The notes under the pieces: generated by a model | What the model saw: only the letters and a program-made list of their open reading frames with translations | Told to the model about the DNA's origin: nothing | Databases searched by the model: none | In this document: piece by piece, positions 53,821 through 64,000 of the stretch | How positions within the stretch are numbered: the stretch's first letter is position 1 | How the letters are laid out: the number at the start of each line of letters is the position of its first letter | Assembly (NCBI RefSeq): GCF_900114495.1 | Contig: NZ_FOZI01000003.1 | Location: forward strand, 124,001 to 188,000 | Length of the DNA stretch: 64,000 bases | Origin: Dyella sp. OK004 | Lineage (GTDB): Bacteria; Pseudomonadota; Gammaproteobacteria; Xanthomonadales; Rhodanobacteraceae | Reading direction: 5' to 3' | Position numbers and translations under genes: made by a program

Positions 53821-56144
53821 GTGCGCAGCCCGTCAACACCACCGCCCCCGATCTGCTGAACATCGAGATCGACGGCAAGCCGACGCAGATCCGCAAGGGC
53901 GCGATGATCATCGAAGCCGCCGATGCGATCGGCGTGTCGATTCCGCGCTTCTGCTATCACCGCAAGCTTCCCATCGCCGCCAACTGCCGCATGTGCCTGG
54001 TGGAAGTGGAAATGGGCGGCAAGCCGATGCCCAAGCCGCAGCCAGCTTGCGCCACGCCGGTCGCCGAAGGCATGAAGGTGCAGACCCGCACGGGCACCGC
54101 GTTGAAGTATCAGCGCGACGTGATGGAGTTCCTGCTGATCAACCATCCACTCGACTGCCCGATCTGCGATCAGGGCGGCGAGTGCGAGTTGCAGGACGTG
54201 GCCTTGGGCTACGGCCGCAGCGTGTCGCGCTACACCGAGCGCAAACGCACCATCGCTGATGAAAATCTCGGCCCGCTGGTCGCTACCGAAATGACCCGCT
54301 GCATCCAGTGCACGCGCTGCGTGCGCTTCACCAGCGAGATCGCCGGTACCTACGAGCTGGGTGGCATGAGCCGTGGCGACAACCTGCAGATCGGCACCTA
54401 CATCGGCAAGACGATCGAGACGGAACTGTCGGGCAACATCATCGACGTTTGTCCGGTCGGTGCGCTCACCAACAAGCCGTTCCAGTTCCAGGCGCGCGCC
54501 TGGGAACTGATCGCCAAGCCGTCCATCGGCTATCACGACGCGCTGGGCTCCAATCTGTGGCTGCATACGCGCCGCGGTGAAGTGCTGCGCGCCGTTCCGC
54601 GCGACAACGAATCGATCAACGAGTGCTGGCTGTCCGACCGTGACCGCTACAGCCATCAGGGCTTGTATGCCGCAGATCGTGTCAGCGCGCCGCAGGTCAA
54701 GCGCAATGGCCAGTGGCAGACGACCACTTGGGAAGACGCTCTTGCCGTCGCCGGCGAAGCGCTGACCAAGGCCCCGGGTAGCGAACTGGGTGTGCTGGTG
54801 CATCCGGCCACGTCGAATGAAGAGGGCGACCTGCTGGTGCGCCTGGCCCGCGGCCTGGGTAGCGCGCATGTTGATCATCGCGTGCGCCAGCTCGACTTCG
54901 CCGACAACGCGTCCGCGCAAGCCTTTGGCCTGCCGGTGGCCGAGCTGGACCAGGTGAAGGCCGCGCTGCTGGTCGGCTCCGACCTGCGTCACGAGCTGCC
55001 GCTGCTGAACCACCGCGTGCATCAGGCGGTGAAGAAGGGCGCCAAGGTTTACGCCGTCAATCCGGCGAGCTTCAACTTCAACTACAAGCTGGCGGGCGAA
55101 GAGATCGTCGCGCCGCATGCCATGGTCGATGCGCTGCTGGCGCTGGCCAAGGCGGCGGTCGAAGCCGGTGCCATTGCACCTGCTGCGCTGGCTGCCGCGA
55201 TCAACAGTGCGAATGCCGATGCCGGTGACCGCGACGCCATCGCCGCGCTCAAGGCGGGCAAAGCAGCGGTGATCATGGGCGAGGCGGCAGTCACGCATCC
55301 GCAGGCTTCCTGGCTGCGTGCTGTGGCCCGGTTCATCGCTGAAGCGACGGGTGCTGGTTACAACGAGCTGCCGGTCGGCGCAAATGCGCTGGGCTTGGCT
55401 CGCGTCGGCGTGCTGCCGGGCAACGGTGGCCTCGATGCGCAGGCCATGCTGGCTCAGCCGCGCAAGGCCTATGTGTTGTATGGCGTGGAATTGCCGCACG
55501 ACGTCGCCGATGGTGCCGCTGCCATCAATGCGCTTCATGCCGCTGAGCGCGTAGTGGCGTTCACTGCCTACGCCAGCTCTGCGCTGCGTGAGGTGGCCGA
55601 TGTGATCCTGCCGATCGCACTGCTGCCGGAAATCGACGGAACCCTGGTCAACGTCGATGGCCTCGCGCAGAGCGTGGCTGCTGGCGCCAAGGCGCCGGGT
55701 GATGCACGTCCGGGCTGGAAGGTGCTGCGTGCCCTGGGTGGCGCGCTGAAGCTGGCTGGTTTCGAGTTCGACGATCTGGCTGGTTTGCGCGAAGGCATCG
55801 TCGACCGCGCTTCCACGTCGCGCGGAGGTTTGGCTGAGCGTGTCGCGGTTGCCGGTCTCAGCCGCTTGGCTACCTGGCCGATCTATCGCACCGACGCGGT
55901 GCTGCGTCGCGCTTCGGCACTCAGCGCACATCCGTTGAACCGTGCGCCAGCCGTGCGCCTCAACACTGCCGAAGCGCAGCGTCAGGGCCTGGCCGATGGC
56001 GCCTCGGTGCGCGTCGGCAATATCTCGCTGCCGCTGGTGGTCGATGCTTCGGTGCCGGATGGCGCCGTGTGGATCGAGGCTGCGCACGATCTCACCGCCA
56101 CGCTGCCGCCTTACGGCGCGGCCATCACTCTGAGCAAGGCGTAA
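53817..56144 (+). CDS. nuoG: NADH:quinone oxidoreductase subunit G
   Basis: The 775-residue subunit carries cluster N1b (C46, C57, C60, C78), N5 (H110, C114, C117, C123) and N4 (C162, C165, C168, C212). The four cysteines for the extra cluster N7, present in E. coli and Thermus, are absent: the corresponding segment reads [11 protein letters not shown], as in mitochondrial complex I. The C-terminal molybdopterin-oxidoreductase-like domain is Ala-rich and diverged. It connects NuoF to NuoI. Confidence 0.97.
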   Translation: MSAQPVNTTAPDLLNIEIDGKPTQIRKGAMIIEAADAIGVSIPRFCYHRKLPIAANCRMCLVEVEMGGKPMPKPQPACATPVAEGMKVQTRTGTALKYQRDVMEFLLINHPLDCPICDQGGECELQDVALGYGRSVSRYTERKRTIADENLGPLVATEMTRCIQCTRCVRFTSEIAGTYELGGMSRGDNLQIGTYIGKTIETELSGNIIDVCPVGALTNKPFQFQARAWELIAKPSIGYHDALGSNLWLHTRRGEVLRAVPRDNESINECWLSDRDRYSHQGLYAADRVSAPQVKRNGQWQTTTWEDALAVAGEALTKAPGSELGVLVHPATSNEEGDLLVRLARGLGSAHVDHRVRQLDFADNASAQAFGLPVAELDQVKAALLVGSDLRHELPLLNHRVHQAVKKGAKVYAVNPASFNFNYKLAGEEIVAPHAMVDALLALAKAAVEAGAIAPAALAAAINSANADAGDRDAIAALKAGKAAVIMGEAAVTHPQASWLRAVARFIAEATGAGYNELPVGANALGLARVGVLPGNGGLDAQAMLAQPRKAYVLYGVELPHDVADGAAAINALHAAERVVAFTAYASSALREVADVILPIALLPEIDGTLVNVDGLAQSVAAGAKAPGDARPGWKVLRALGGALKLAGFEFDDLAGLREGIVDRASTSRGGLAERVAVAGLSRLATWPIYRTDAVLRRASALSAHPLNRAPAVRLNTAEAQRQGLADGASVRVGNISLPLVVDASVPDGAVWIEAAHDLTATLPPYGAAITLSKA

Positions 56145-56148
56145 GCAC

Positions 56149-57201
<1,053 letters not shown>

Positions 57202-57209
57202 AGAAAATC

Positions 57210-57701
57210 ATGTCCGGTATTAGCAACTATTTCAAAAGCCTGCTGCTCATCGAGCTGTTCAAAGGCATGGGCCTGACCATGCGTTACATGTTCAGCCCGA
57301 AGTACACGATGCGCTACCCGATGGAGCACATCCCCAAGTCCAACCGCTTCCGCGGCCTGCATGCCCTGCGCCGTTACGCCAACGGCGAAGAGCGTTGCAT
57401 CGCGTGCAAGCTGTGCGAGGCGGTGTGCCCGGCGCTGGCGATCACCATCGATTCGGCTCCGCGCGAGAGTGACGGCCAGCGCCGCACCACGCGGTATGAC
57501 ATTGATCTGTTCAAGTGCATCTTCTGCGGCTTCTGCGAAGAAAGCTGCCCGGTCGATTCGATCGTGGAGACGCACGTGCACGAATACCACTTCGAAAAGC
57601 GTGGCGAAAACGTGGTGACCAAGACGCAGCTGCTCGCCATCGGCGACCGCTTCGAGCATGAGATCGCCGCCGCTCGCTCGCAAGACGCCGCGTATCGCTG
57701 A
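57210..57701 (+). CDS. nuoI: NADH:quinone oxidoreductase subunit I
   Basis: The 163-residue subunit has two ferredoxin-type [4Fe-4S] motifs for clusters N6a and N6b: C63, C66, C69, C73 and C103, C106, C109, C113, each ending in Cys-Pro. It passes electrons from NuoG to N2 in NuoB. Confidence 0.97.
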   Translation: MSGISNYFKSLLLIELFKGMGLTMRYMFSPKYTMRYPMEHIPKSNRFRGLHALRRYANGEERCIACKLCEAVCPALAITIDSAPRESDGQRRTTRYDIDLFKCIFCGFCEESCPVDSIVETHVHEYHFEKRGENVVTKTQLLAIGDRFEHEIAAARSQDAAYR

Positions 57702-57713
57702 GGCAGGGACATC

Positions 57714-58352
57714 ATGATCGATCCTCAAATGTTCCAACTCGTCTGCTTCTACGCCTTCGCGGCAGTCACCGTGGGTGCCGCGCTGGGTGTGATCACCTTG
57801 CGCAATACGGTGCACGCCGTGCTGTCGCTGGTGCTTACCTTCTTCAGCACAGCCTGCATTTGGCTGCTGGCGGAGGCCGAGTTTCTCGCTATTGCCCTGA
57901 TCGTGGTCTACGTCGGCGCCGTGATGGTGCTGTTCCTGTTCGTGGTGATGATGCTCGACATCAAGCAAGAGCATGTCCGCGAAGGGTTCATCCGGTATCT
58001 GCCGGTGGGCATCATCGTCGCCCTGGTCATGCTGGGTGAAATGCTTGCGCTGATTGGCGTGCGCGCCATGCACATGGCGGTGATGGGGCCCAATCCAGCC
58101 ACAGTGGCTGGCGTGTCCAATACCGAATGGCTGGGCCATGCGCTCTACACGCAGTTCCTGCTGCCGTTCGAAATTGCCGCACTGATCCTGACCGTAGGCG
58201 TGGTGGCGGCGGTTGCACTGACCCTGCGCCATCGCAAGGGCCCGCGTCACCAGACCGCGGCACAGCAGGTCAGCATCAAGCCTGCCGATCGCATCCGTAT
58301 CGTGAAAATGGCGGCCGAGCGTCCGGCCCCGAACCAGGAGACCACGCCGTGA
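57714..58352 (+). CDS. nuoJ: NADH:quinone oxidoreductase subunit J
   Basis: The 212-residue membrane subunit (ND6 homologue) has five helices, with the conserved [20 protein letters not shown] containing the pi-bulge region. The C-terminal 35 residues are a soluble, Pro-rich tail. Its stop overlaps the GTG start of nuoK. Confidence 0.96.
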   Translation: MIDPQMFQLVCFYAFAAVTVGAALGVITLRNTVHAVLSLVLTFFSTACIWLLAEAEFLAIALIVVYVGAVMVLFLFVVMMLDIKQEHVREGFIRYLPVGIIVALVMLGEMLALIGVRAMHMAVMGPNPATVAGVSNTEWLGHALYTQFLLPFEIAALILTVGVVAAVALTLRHRKGPRHQTAAQQVSIKPADRIRIVKMAAERPAPNQETTP

Positions 58353-58654
58353 TCACGCTTTCGCACTTCATCGTGCTCGGCGCGGTGCTGTTCTGCATCG
58401 CGGTGGCCAGCCTGTTCATCAACCGCAAGAACGTCATCGTGCTGCTGATGTCGATCGAGCTGATGCTGCTGGCAGTGAACATCAACTTCGTGGCCTTCTC
58501 GCGTTTCCTCGGCGACGTGGCGGGGCAGGTGTTCGTGTTCTTCATTCTCACAGTGGCTGCGGCGGAAACCGCTATCGGCCTGGCGATCCTGGTGTTGCTG
58601 TTCCGCAATCGCAGCACGATCAATATCGCCGAAATTGACAGCATGAAGGGCTGA
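58349..58654 (+). CDS. nuoK: NADH:quinone oxidoreductase subunit K
   Basis: The 101-residue subunit (ND4L homologue) has three helices with the conserved glutamates in [13 protein letters not shown] and [11 protein letters not shown] that carry protons. GTG 58349 overlaps the nuoJ stop as GTGA. A longer frame upstream is out of phase with nuoJ and is not real. Confidence 0.96.
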   Translation: MITLSHFIVLGAVLFCIAVASLFINRKNVIVLLMSIELMLLAVNINFVAFSRFLGDVAGQVFVFFILTVAAAETAIGLAILVLLFRNRSTINIAEIDSMKG

Positions 58655-58658
58655 GCCG

Positions 58659-60695
58659 ATGGAACTGTCTACCTCCATACTGCTGACCATCGCGCTGGCA
58701 CCGCTCGTCGGCTGCCTGCTGGCCGGCTTCCTGGGCAAGGTCATCGGCCGCGCCGGCTCGCACACCGCAACCATCCTGGGCGTGGCGATCTCCTGCGGCC
58801 TGTCGATGTATGTGCTGTATCTGCTGTGCACCGGCGCGGCTCAGATCTACAACCACAACATCTACACCTGGTTCGAGATCGGCAAGTACACGGCCAGCGT
58901 CGGTTTCCTGATCGACAAGCTCACCGCCATGATGATGGTGGTGGTGACCTTCGTGTCGCTGCTGGTGCATATCTACACCATCGGCTACATGCACGAGGAT
59001 GCGGGCTACCAGCGCTTCTTCAGCTACATCTCGCTGTTCACCTTCTCGATGTTGATGCTCGTGATGAGCAACAACTTCATGCAGCTGTTCTTCGGCTGGG
59101 AAGCCGTGGGCCTGGTGTCGTACCTGCTGATTGGCTTCTGGTACAAGCGCCCGACCGCGATCTTCGCCAACCTCAAGGCCTTTCTGGTCAATCGCGTGGG
59201 TGACTTCGGCTTTCTGCTGGGTATTGCGGCGGTGCTGTATTTCCTGGGTACGCTGGACTACGCCACGGCCTTCGGCAGTGCGGACAGCCTGGTTGGCAAG
59301 ACCCTGCAGATCACCCAGAACACGCATTGGGATGCCGCTACGGTGATCTGCGTATTGCTGTTCATTGGCGCGATGGGCAAGTCGGCGCAGGTGCCGCTGC
59401 ATGTGTGGCTGCCTGATTCGATGGAAGGCCCCACCCCGATCTCCGCGCTGATTCATGCAGCCACTATGGTGACCGCGGGCATCTTCATGGTCGCCCGCAT
59501 GTCGCCGATCTTCGAGCTGTCGGAGTCCGCGCTCAGCTTCGTGATGATCATCGGTGCCACCGGCGCGCTGTTCACCGGCCTGATCGGCATCGTGCAGAAC
59601 GACATCAAGCGCGTGGTGGCGTATTCAACGCTGTCGCAGCTCGGTTACATGACGGTGGCGCTGGGCGTGTCGGCTTACGCCGGTGCGGTGTTCCATCTGA
59701 TGACCCACGCCTTCTTCAAGGCGCTGCTGTTCCTGGGCGCGGGCTCGGTGATCATCGCCATGCACCATGAGCAGGACATGCGCTACATGGGCGGCCTGCG
59801 CAAGTACATGCCGATTACCTGGATCACCATGTGGATCGGCTCGCTGGCCCTGTGCGGTGTGCCGTTTTTCGCGGGCTTCTACTCGAAGGACGCGATCATC
59901 GAAGCGGTGGGCGAGTCGCATCGCTGGGGTGCCGATTACGCTTATTTCTGCGTGCTGGCGGGTGCTTTCGTGACGGCGCTGTATACCTTCCGTCAGATGT
60001 ACCTGACCTTCCATGGCAAGGAGCGCTTCACGGTGGTCCATGACGACCATGGCCACGGTCATCATGTGGAGCACAAGGACGATCACGGTCATCACGAAGC
60101 CGGCATCATGCACGAGACTCCGAAGGAGTCGCCGTGGGTGGTGACCCTGCCGCTGGTGCTGCTGGCGATTCCGTCGTTGGTGATCGGTTTCTTTGCAATC
60201 AAGCCACTGCTGTTCGGCGGCTGGTTCGGCGGTGCCATCCAGGTGCACGAAGCCAACGATGTATTGGGCGAGTTGAGCCACGAGTTCCATGGTGCGATGG
60301 CGATGGCGCTGCACGGCTTCACGCAGCTGCCGTTCTGGCTGGTGCTGGCGGCTTTCGTGATCACAACCTACATCTATCTGTTTAACCCAAGCGTGGCCGA
60401 CCGCATCAAGAACGCGCTCAAGCCGATCTACAACGTTCTCAACCACAAGTACTGGTTCGACGCGGTGTACTACATCGTGTTCGCACGCGGCAGCATCGCG
60501 CTGGGTCGTGCCTTGTGGAAGGGTGGTGACGCTGCGGTGATCGATGGTGTGCTGGTGGACGGCTCGGCCTCGCTGGTCCAGCGCGTCGCGCGCGGGTTCC
60601 GCGCGCTGCAGTCCGGCTACCTCTATCACTACGCCTTCGCAATGATTCTCGGCCTGATCCTGCTGCTCGGCGGGTACTGGCTGGTCGGGCAATAA
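58659..60695 (+). CDS. nuoL: NADH:quinone oxidoreductase subunit L (antiporter-like)
   Basis: The 678-residue antiporter-like subunit has the conserved N-F-M-Q-L-F-F-G-W-E-A-V-G-L-V-S-Y and L-P-D-S-M-E-G-P-T-P-I-S-A-L-I-H-A-A-T-M-V-T-A-G regions. Its C-terminal long lateral helix is NuoL-specific. A loop at residues 461-485 holds ten histidines. It is the distal proton pump of the membrane arm. nuoM follows after 14 bases. Confidence 0.97.
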   Translation: MELSTSILLTIALAPLVGCLLAGFLGKVIGRAGSHTATILGVAISCGLSMYVLYLLCTGAAQIYNHNIYTWFEIGKYTASVGFLIDKLTAMMMVVVTFVSLLVHIYTIGYMHEDAGYQRFFSYISLFTFSMLMLVMSNNFMQLFFGWEAVGLVSYLLIGFWYKRPTAIFANLKAFLVNRVGDFGFLLGIAAVLYFLGTLDYATAFGSADSLVGKTLQITQNTHWDAATVICVLLFIGAMGKSAQVPLHVWLPDSMEGPTPISALIHAATMVTAGIFMVARMSPIFELSESALSFVMIIGATGALFTGLIGIVQNDIKRVVAYSTLSQLGYMTVALGVSAYAGAVFHLMTHAFFKALLFLGAGSVIIAMHHEQDMRYMGGLRKYMPITWITMWIGSLALCGVPFFAGFYSKDAIIEAVGESHRWGADYAYFCVLAGAFVTALYTFRQMYLTFHGKERFTVVHDDHGHGHHVEHKDDHGHHEAGIMHETPKESPWVVTLPLVLLAIPSLVIGFFAIKPLLFGGWFGGAIQVHEANDVLGELSHEFHGAMAMALHGFTQLPFWLVLAAFVITTYIYLFNPSVADRIKNALKPIYNVLNHKYWFDAVYYIVFARGSIALGRALWKGGDAAVIDGVLVDGSASLVQRVARGFRALQSGYLYHYAFAMILGLILLLGGYWLVGQ

Positions 60696-60709
60696 GGGAA
60701 CCCAGATCC

Positions 60710-62218
60710 ATGTTCAATCACTTGCTCAGCCTGCTGATCTGGCTACCCATCGTCGGCGCCATTCCGGTGCTGTTGGCCGGCTCCGGCCGACCGAACACTG
60801 CGCGGTGGATCTCGCTGCTGGTCGCCGTACTTACCTTCGTGCTCAGCCTCTACCTGCTGTCGCAATACAACGCGGCTGATAGCACCAAGCAACTGGCCGA
60901 GGATCATCTGTGGATCGCCTCGCTCGGTGTGCACTACAGCCTCGCGGTGGACGGTATCTCGATCGCGCTGATCCTGCTGACCACCTTTGTCGGCATCCTG
61001 GTGATCGTCGGCGCCTGGGAAGTCATCCAGAACAAGCCGCATCAGTACATGGCCGCCATGCTGGTGCTCGAGGGCCTGATGATTGGCGTGTTCTGCGCCA
61101 CCGACGCCTTGCTGTTCTACGTGTTCTTCGAGGCCATGCTGATCCCGATGTTCATCCTCATCGGTATCTGGGGTGGTCCGCGCCGCGTGTATGCGACGCT
61201 GAAGTTTTTCATCTACACCTTCCTCGGCTCCATCTTCATGCTGGTGGGCCTGATCTACCTGTATCTGAAGGCGGGTACGTTCGATCTGCAGACGCTGGCC
61301 GCGCTGCCGCTGGACATGAAGGAGCAGACCTGGCTGTTCTTCGCGTTCCTCGCCGCTTTCGCGGTGAAGGTGCCGATGGTGCCGGTGCACACCTGGTTGC
61401 CGGATGCTCACGTGGAGGCGCCGACTGGTGGTTCGGTGGTGCTGGCCGCGGTGATGCTGAAGATCGGTGGCTACGGTTTCCTGCGCTTCTCGCTGCCGAT
61501 TGTGCCGGATGCTTCCGAGGCCTATGCCTGGGTGGTGATCGGCCTGAGCCTGATCGCGGTGGTCTATATCGGCTATATCGCCCTGGTGCAGGACGATATG
61601 AAGAAGCTGGTGGCGTACTCGTCTGTGGCCCACATGGGCTTCGTCACCCTGGGCATCTTCATCGCCTTCATGCTGGTGCGTGGCGCCGGCAATCTGGATG
61701 CGGCCAAGCTCGGCATGCAGGGCGCGATGGTGCAGATGATTTCGCACGGCTTCGTGTCGGGCGCGATGTTCTCCTGCATCGGTGTGCTGTATGACCGCCT
61801 GCATACGCGTCAGATCAAGGATTACGGCGGCGTCATCAACGTGATGCCTTGGTTCGGCTTCTTCTACGTGCTGTTCGCCATGGCCAACAGCGGCCTGCCG
61901 GGCACCAGCGGTTTCGTGGGCGAGTTCCAGGTGGTGCTGGCCAGTTTCCAGGCCAACCCGTGGATCGCGCTGTTCGCGGCGTTCACCCTGATCATTGGCG
62001 CGGCCTACACGCTGTACATGGTCAAGCGTGTGCTGTGGGGCGACATCACCAACCCGCACGTGGCCGAGATGAAGGACATCAACGGCCGTGAACTGTTCGT
62101 GCTCGGCGCCTTTGCCGCCGCCGTGCTGGCCCTGGGCATCTGGCCGCAGCCGCTGATCCATTTGATGGACAGTTCGGTGACGCAGCTCGTGCAGCAGCTT
62201 GGCAACCACAAGATCTGA
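60710..62218 (+). CDS. nuoM: NADH:quinone oxidoreductase subunit M (antiporter-like)
   Basis: The 502-residue subunit (ND4 homologue) has about 14 helices, with E-A-M-L-I-P-M-F-I-L-I-G-I-W-G-G and W-L-P-D-A-H-V-E-A-P-T-G-G-S-V-V-L-A-A-V-M-L-K containing the proton-path Glu and Lys. nuoN follows after 2 bases. Confidence 0.97.
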   Translation: MFNHLLSLLIWLPIVGAIPVLLAGSGRPNTARWISLLVAVLTFVLSLYLLSQYNAADSTKQLAEDHLWIASLGVHYSLAVDGISIALILLTTFVGILVIVGAWEVIQNKPHQYMAAMLVLEGLMIGVFCATDALLFYVFFEAMLIPMFILIGIWGGPRRVYATLKFFIYTFLGSIFMLVGLIYLYLKAGTFDLQTLAALPLDMKEQTWLFFAFLAAFAVKVPMVPVHTWLPDAHVEAPTGGSVVLAAVMLKIGGYGFLRFSLPIVPDASEAYAWVVIGLSLIAVVYIGYIALVQDDMKKLVAYSSVAHMGFVTLGIFIAFMLVRGAGNLDAAKLGMQGAMVQMISHGFVSGAMFSCIGVLYDRLHTRQIKDYGGVINVMPWFGFFYVLFAMANSGLPGTSGFVGEFQVVLASFQANPWIALFAAFTLIIGAAYTLYMVKRVLWGDITNPHVAEMKDINGRELFVLGAFAAAVLALGIWPQPLIHLMDSSVTQLVQQLGNHKI

Positions 62219-62220
62219 GA

Positions 62221-63666
62221 ATGACCATGCCGAATATCAATGACATTCTGATCATGCTGCCAGAGTTGTACCTGGTAGTGGCGGCGTGCCTTCTGCTGTT
62301 GCTGGATGCTTTCATGAAGCCGGAGCAGCGCGGTGTGCTGCATTGGCTCTCAGTGGCGGTGCTGCTGGTCGGTATTTATCTGGTGGTGGCGGGGCAGCCG
62401 CCGCAACCGGTAGTGGCTTTCGGTGGCATGTTCGTGCGCGATGGTGTGGCGGAGATTCTTAAGGTCTTCGCGCTGCTCTGCACGGCACTGGTCTTCATCT
62501 ACGCGCGCCCGTACCTGATCGATCGCAAGCTTTTCATCGGTGAGTTCTACACGCTGACGATCTTTGCGGTGATCGGCATCATGTTGCTGGTGTCTGCCGG
62601 CAGCCTGGTTACCGTGTATTTGGGTCTTGAGTTGCTGACGCTGTCTTCGTACGCGTTGGTTGCCCTGAATCGCGATTCGCCGCTGTCGTCGGAAGCAGCG
62701 ATCAAGTACTTCGTGCTGGGTGCGCTGGCCTCGGGCATGCTGCTGTACGGCATGTCGATGGTCTACGGCGCCACCGCTACGCTGGATCTGGCCAGTCTGC
62801 ATACGGCAGCGGCCCATACCGGCATGCCGAACCTGCTGCTGTTCGGCCTGATCTTCATGATCGTGGGTATCGGTTTCAAGCTCGGCGCGGCGCCGTTCCA
62901 CATGTGGATTCCGGACGTGTACCAGGGCTCGCCGACGGCGGTGACCATCTTCATCGGTTCCGCACCGAAGCTGGCTGCGTTCGGCATGGCTTACCGCCTG
63001 CTGGAGTCGGGTCTGGGTGACCTGTCGCAGCATTGGCAGCAGATGCTGGCGGTGCTGGCGGTGCTGTCGCTGGCGATCGGTAACTTGGTTGCCATCGTGC
63101 AGACCAACCTGAAGCGCCTGCTGGCGTATTCGACCATCTCGCACATGGGCTACCTGCTGCTCGGCCTGGTCAATGCCGGTCCGGAGGGTTACGCCTCGGC
63201 GCTGTTCTATGCGATCAGTTATGCGCTGATGGGCACCGCCGCCTTCGGCGTGATCCTGGCGCTGGCTCGTGCCGGCTTCGAGTGCGAAGAGATCGACGAT
63301 CTCAAGGGCCTCAACCAGCGTTCGCCGTGGATGGCGTTTCTGATGATGCTGGTGATGTTCTCGCTGGCTGGTGTGCCGCCGCTGTTCGGCTTCTTCGCCA
63401 AGCTGCTGGTGCTCCAGGCCGCCATCCATGCCGGCATGTTGTGGCTGGCCATCGTGGGTGCGGTATTCGCCATCATCGGCCTGTACTACTACCTGCGCGT
63501 GGTCAAGGTGATGTACTTCGACCAGCCGAACGAGGGCGCCGAGCTGAAGATGCAGCAGGATCCATCGGTGCGTGTAGTGCTGTCCCTCAATGCGCTGAGT
63601 CTGCTGGTGCTGGGTTTTGCGTGGGGCCCGCTGCTGGGCTGGTGCCGCAGCGTGTTCCCGGGCTGA
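62221..63666 (+). CDS. nuoN: NADH:quinone oxidoreductase subunit N (antiporter-like)
   Basis: The 481-residue subunit (ND2 homologue) has about 14 helices with L-G-L-E-L-L-T-L-S-S-Y-A-L and G-A-A-P-F-H-M-W-I-P-D-V-Y-Q-G-S-P-T-A-V-T. It is the last gene of the operon, next to NuoK in the complex. An ATG two codons later (62227) is an alternative start. A hairpin follows (63672-63692). Confidence 0.97.
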   Translation: MTMPNINDILIMLPELYLVVAACLLLLLDAFMKPEQRGVLHWLSVAVLLVGIYLVVAGQPPQPVVAFGGMFVRDGVAEILKVFALLCTALVFIYARPYLIDRKLFIGEFYTLTIFAVIGIMLLVSAGSLVTVYLGLELLTLSSYALVALNRDSPLSSEAAIKYFVLGALASGMLLYGMSMVYGATATLDLASLHTAAAHTGMPNLLLFGLIFMIVGIGFKLGAAPFHMWIPDVYQGSPTAVTIFIGSAPKLAAFGMAYRLLESGLGDLSQHWQQMLAVLAVLSLAIGNLVAIVQTNLKRLLAYSTISHMGYLLLGLVNAGPEGYASALFYAISYALMGTAAFGVILALARAGFECEEIDDLKGLNQRSPWMAFLMMLVMFSLAGVPPLFGFFAKLLVLQAAIHAGMLWLAIVGAVFAIIGLYYYLRVVKVMYFDQPNEGAELKMQQDPSVRVVLSLNALSLLVLGFAWGPLLGWCRSVFPG

Positions 63667-63671
63667 TCCGT

Positions 63672-63692
63672 GTGGCGGTTTTTTACCGCCAC
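63672..63692 (+). terminator. Hairpin after nuoN
   Basis: GTGGCGGT and ACCGCCAC form an 8-bp perfect stem with a T5 loop, 6 bases after the nuoN stop. There is no 3' T-run, so it may protect the 3' end or act with Rho rather than terminate by itself. Confidence 0.5.
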
Positions 63693-63747
63693 CACAGGAT
63701 TTGTCATCACTTCTTCAAAAATAGTCTTAGAAATTTCACGATAACGC

Positions 63748-63776
63748 TTGCAAGAAATCGGCCATATCGTTAAACT
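63748..63776 (+). promoter_or_regulatory. Sigma-70 promoter of initiator tRNA
   Basis: TTGCAA (63748-63753), 17 bases, TAAACT (63771-63776) predict a start near 63783, seven bases before the mature tRNA. The surrounding 60 bases are AT-rich against a GC-rich background. Confidence 0.65.
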
Positions 63777-63789
63777 TTTCAAACTCTGA

Positions 63790-63866
63790 TGCGGGGTGGA
63801 GCAGTCTGGCAGCTCGTCGGGCTCATAACCCGAAGGTCGCAGGTTCGAATCCTGCCCCCGCTACCA
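63790..63866 (+). tRNA. Initiator tRNA-Met (fMet, anticodon CAT)
   Basis: The 77-base tRNA has anticodon CAT in loop CTCATAA with three consecutive G-C pairs (GGG/CCC) at the base of the anticodon stem, the initiator hallmark. Acceptor positions 2-7 (GCGGGG) pair with CCCCGC, while positions 1 and 72 are both T and cannot pair, again as needed for initiators. CCA is encoded. Its place after nuo suits the metY-type gene that precedes rimP-nusA-infB in many gammaproteobacteria; rimP is not reached. Confidence 0.95.
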
Positions 63867-63884
63867 GATCTTTCTTAGAACAAG

Positions 63885-63908
63885 AAAGCCTCCTCGTGAG
63901 GCTTTTTT
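63885..63908 (+). terminator. Intrinsic terminator after tRNA-fMet
   Basis: AAAGCCTC and GAGGCTTT form an 8-bp stem with loop CTCGT, followed by further T residues (six in all, 63903-63908). A second small hairpin (TTTCTT/AAGAAA, 63871-63887) precedes and slightly overlaps it. Confidence 0.85.
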
Positions 63909-64000
63909 GTTGGGCGCAAGGATGCGTCGCACGATCGTCACACAACGCTTGATACTGGTTGCTGTGGCGCTCTGCCGGGAAGAGCCTGGAGGGGTCGGGA

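Noticed and set aside
63906-64000. Start of rimP or its promoter
   Set aside because: The expected gene after the initiator tRNA is not reached. A TTGATA at about 63951 has no matching -10, so no promoter is claimed.

Overview
The window is a GC-rich, densely packed chromosomal segment of a gammaproteobacterium. Gene order and protein flavour point to the Xanthomonadales, most likely Rhodanobacteraceae (Dyella/Rhodanobacter/Luteibacter-like). The signs are split nuoC and nuoD, a mitochondrial-like NuoG, a Kdo kinase beside a GT9 heptosyltransferase, a comEC-exbB-exbD-msbA-lpxK string, a pilZ gene at the end of the fab-holB cluster, and GTAG-headed REP elements. The placement is inference; no 16S gene lies in the window. 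Almost everything here is core metabolism and envelope biogenesis. I see no prophage, insertion sequence, CRISPR array or recognisable defence island.

Layout: 1-3319 (minus) is a MarR-EmrAB-NodT multidrug efflux operon with a palindromic operator candidate. 3386-7147 holds tatD, two tandem glycine-zipper lipoproteins, a SleB-type hydrolase and ygfZ. 7280-11685 is a succinate dehydrogenase locus (an SDHAF4-like protein, sdhCDAB, sdhE, ygfX), so assembly factors flank the structural genes. 11792-16189 encodes a LolC-type permease, LolD and ComEC. 16306-20179 is exbB-exbD-msbA-lpxK, coupling a proton-motive-force motor pair with lipid A export and synthesis. 20245-24003 carries a third glycine-zipper protein, a DUF6165 protein, a heptosyltransferase, KdkA and an MBL-fold hydrolase. 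24097-27541 is tRNA-Ser(GGA), SRP RNA, dnaX, ybaB, recR and a HIT protein. 27609-34806 contains an Slp lipoprotein, a MoxR-DUF58-transglutaminase operon, a GT39 glycosyltransferase, maf and a small membrane protein.

34964-48757 is the fatty-acid cluster: yceD, rpmF, fabH, fabD, fabG, a GT39/ArnT-like gene, acpP, fabF, pabB, pabC, mltG, tmk, holB, a PIG-L deacetylase and pilZ. It lacks plsX at its usual place between rpmF and fabH, and an ArnT-like gene separates fabG from acpP. Intrinsic terminators after rpmF, fabH, fabG and acpP cut it into several transcription units. 49052-63666 is the full 14-gene nuo operon (complex I), followed by an initiator tRNA-Met with its own promoter and terminator. 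The last 95 bases hold no gene that I can recognise.

The window therefore links respiratory entry (complexes I and II) with lipid A/LPS, lipoprotein and fatty-acid supply. The observations most worth checking are a possible programmed -1 frameshift site in dnaX, a near-leaderless promoter for yceD-rpmF, GTAG-headed REPs whose arms co-vary, a LolC-type permease without LolE, the plsX gap with the ArnT-like insertion in the fab cluster, and a U1/U72 mismatch in the initiator tRNA.
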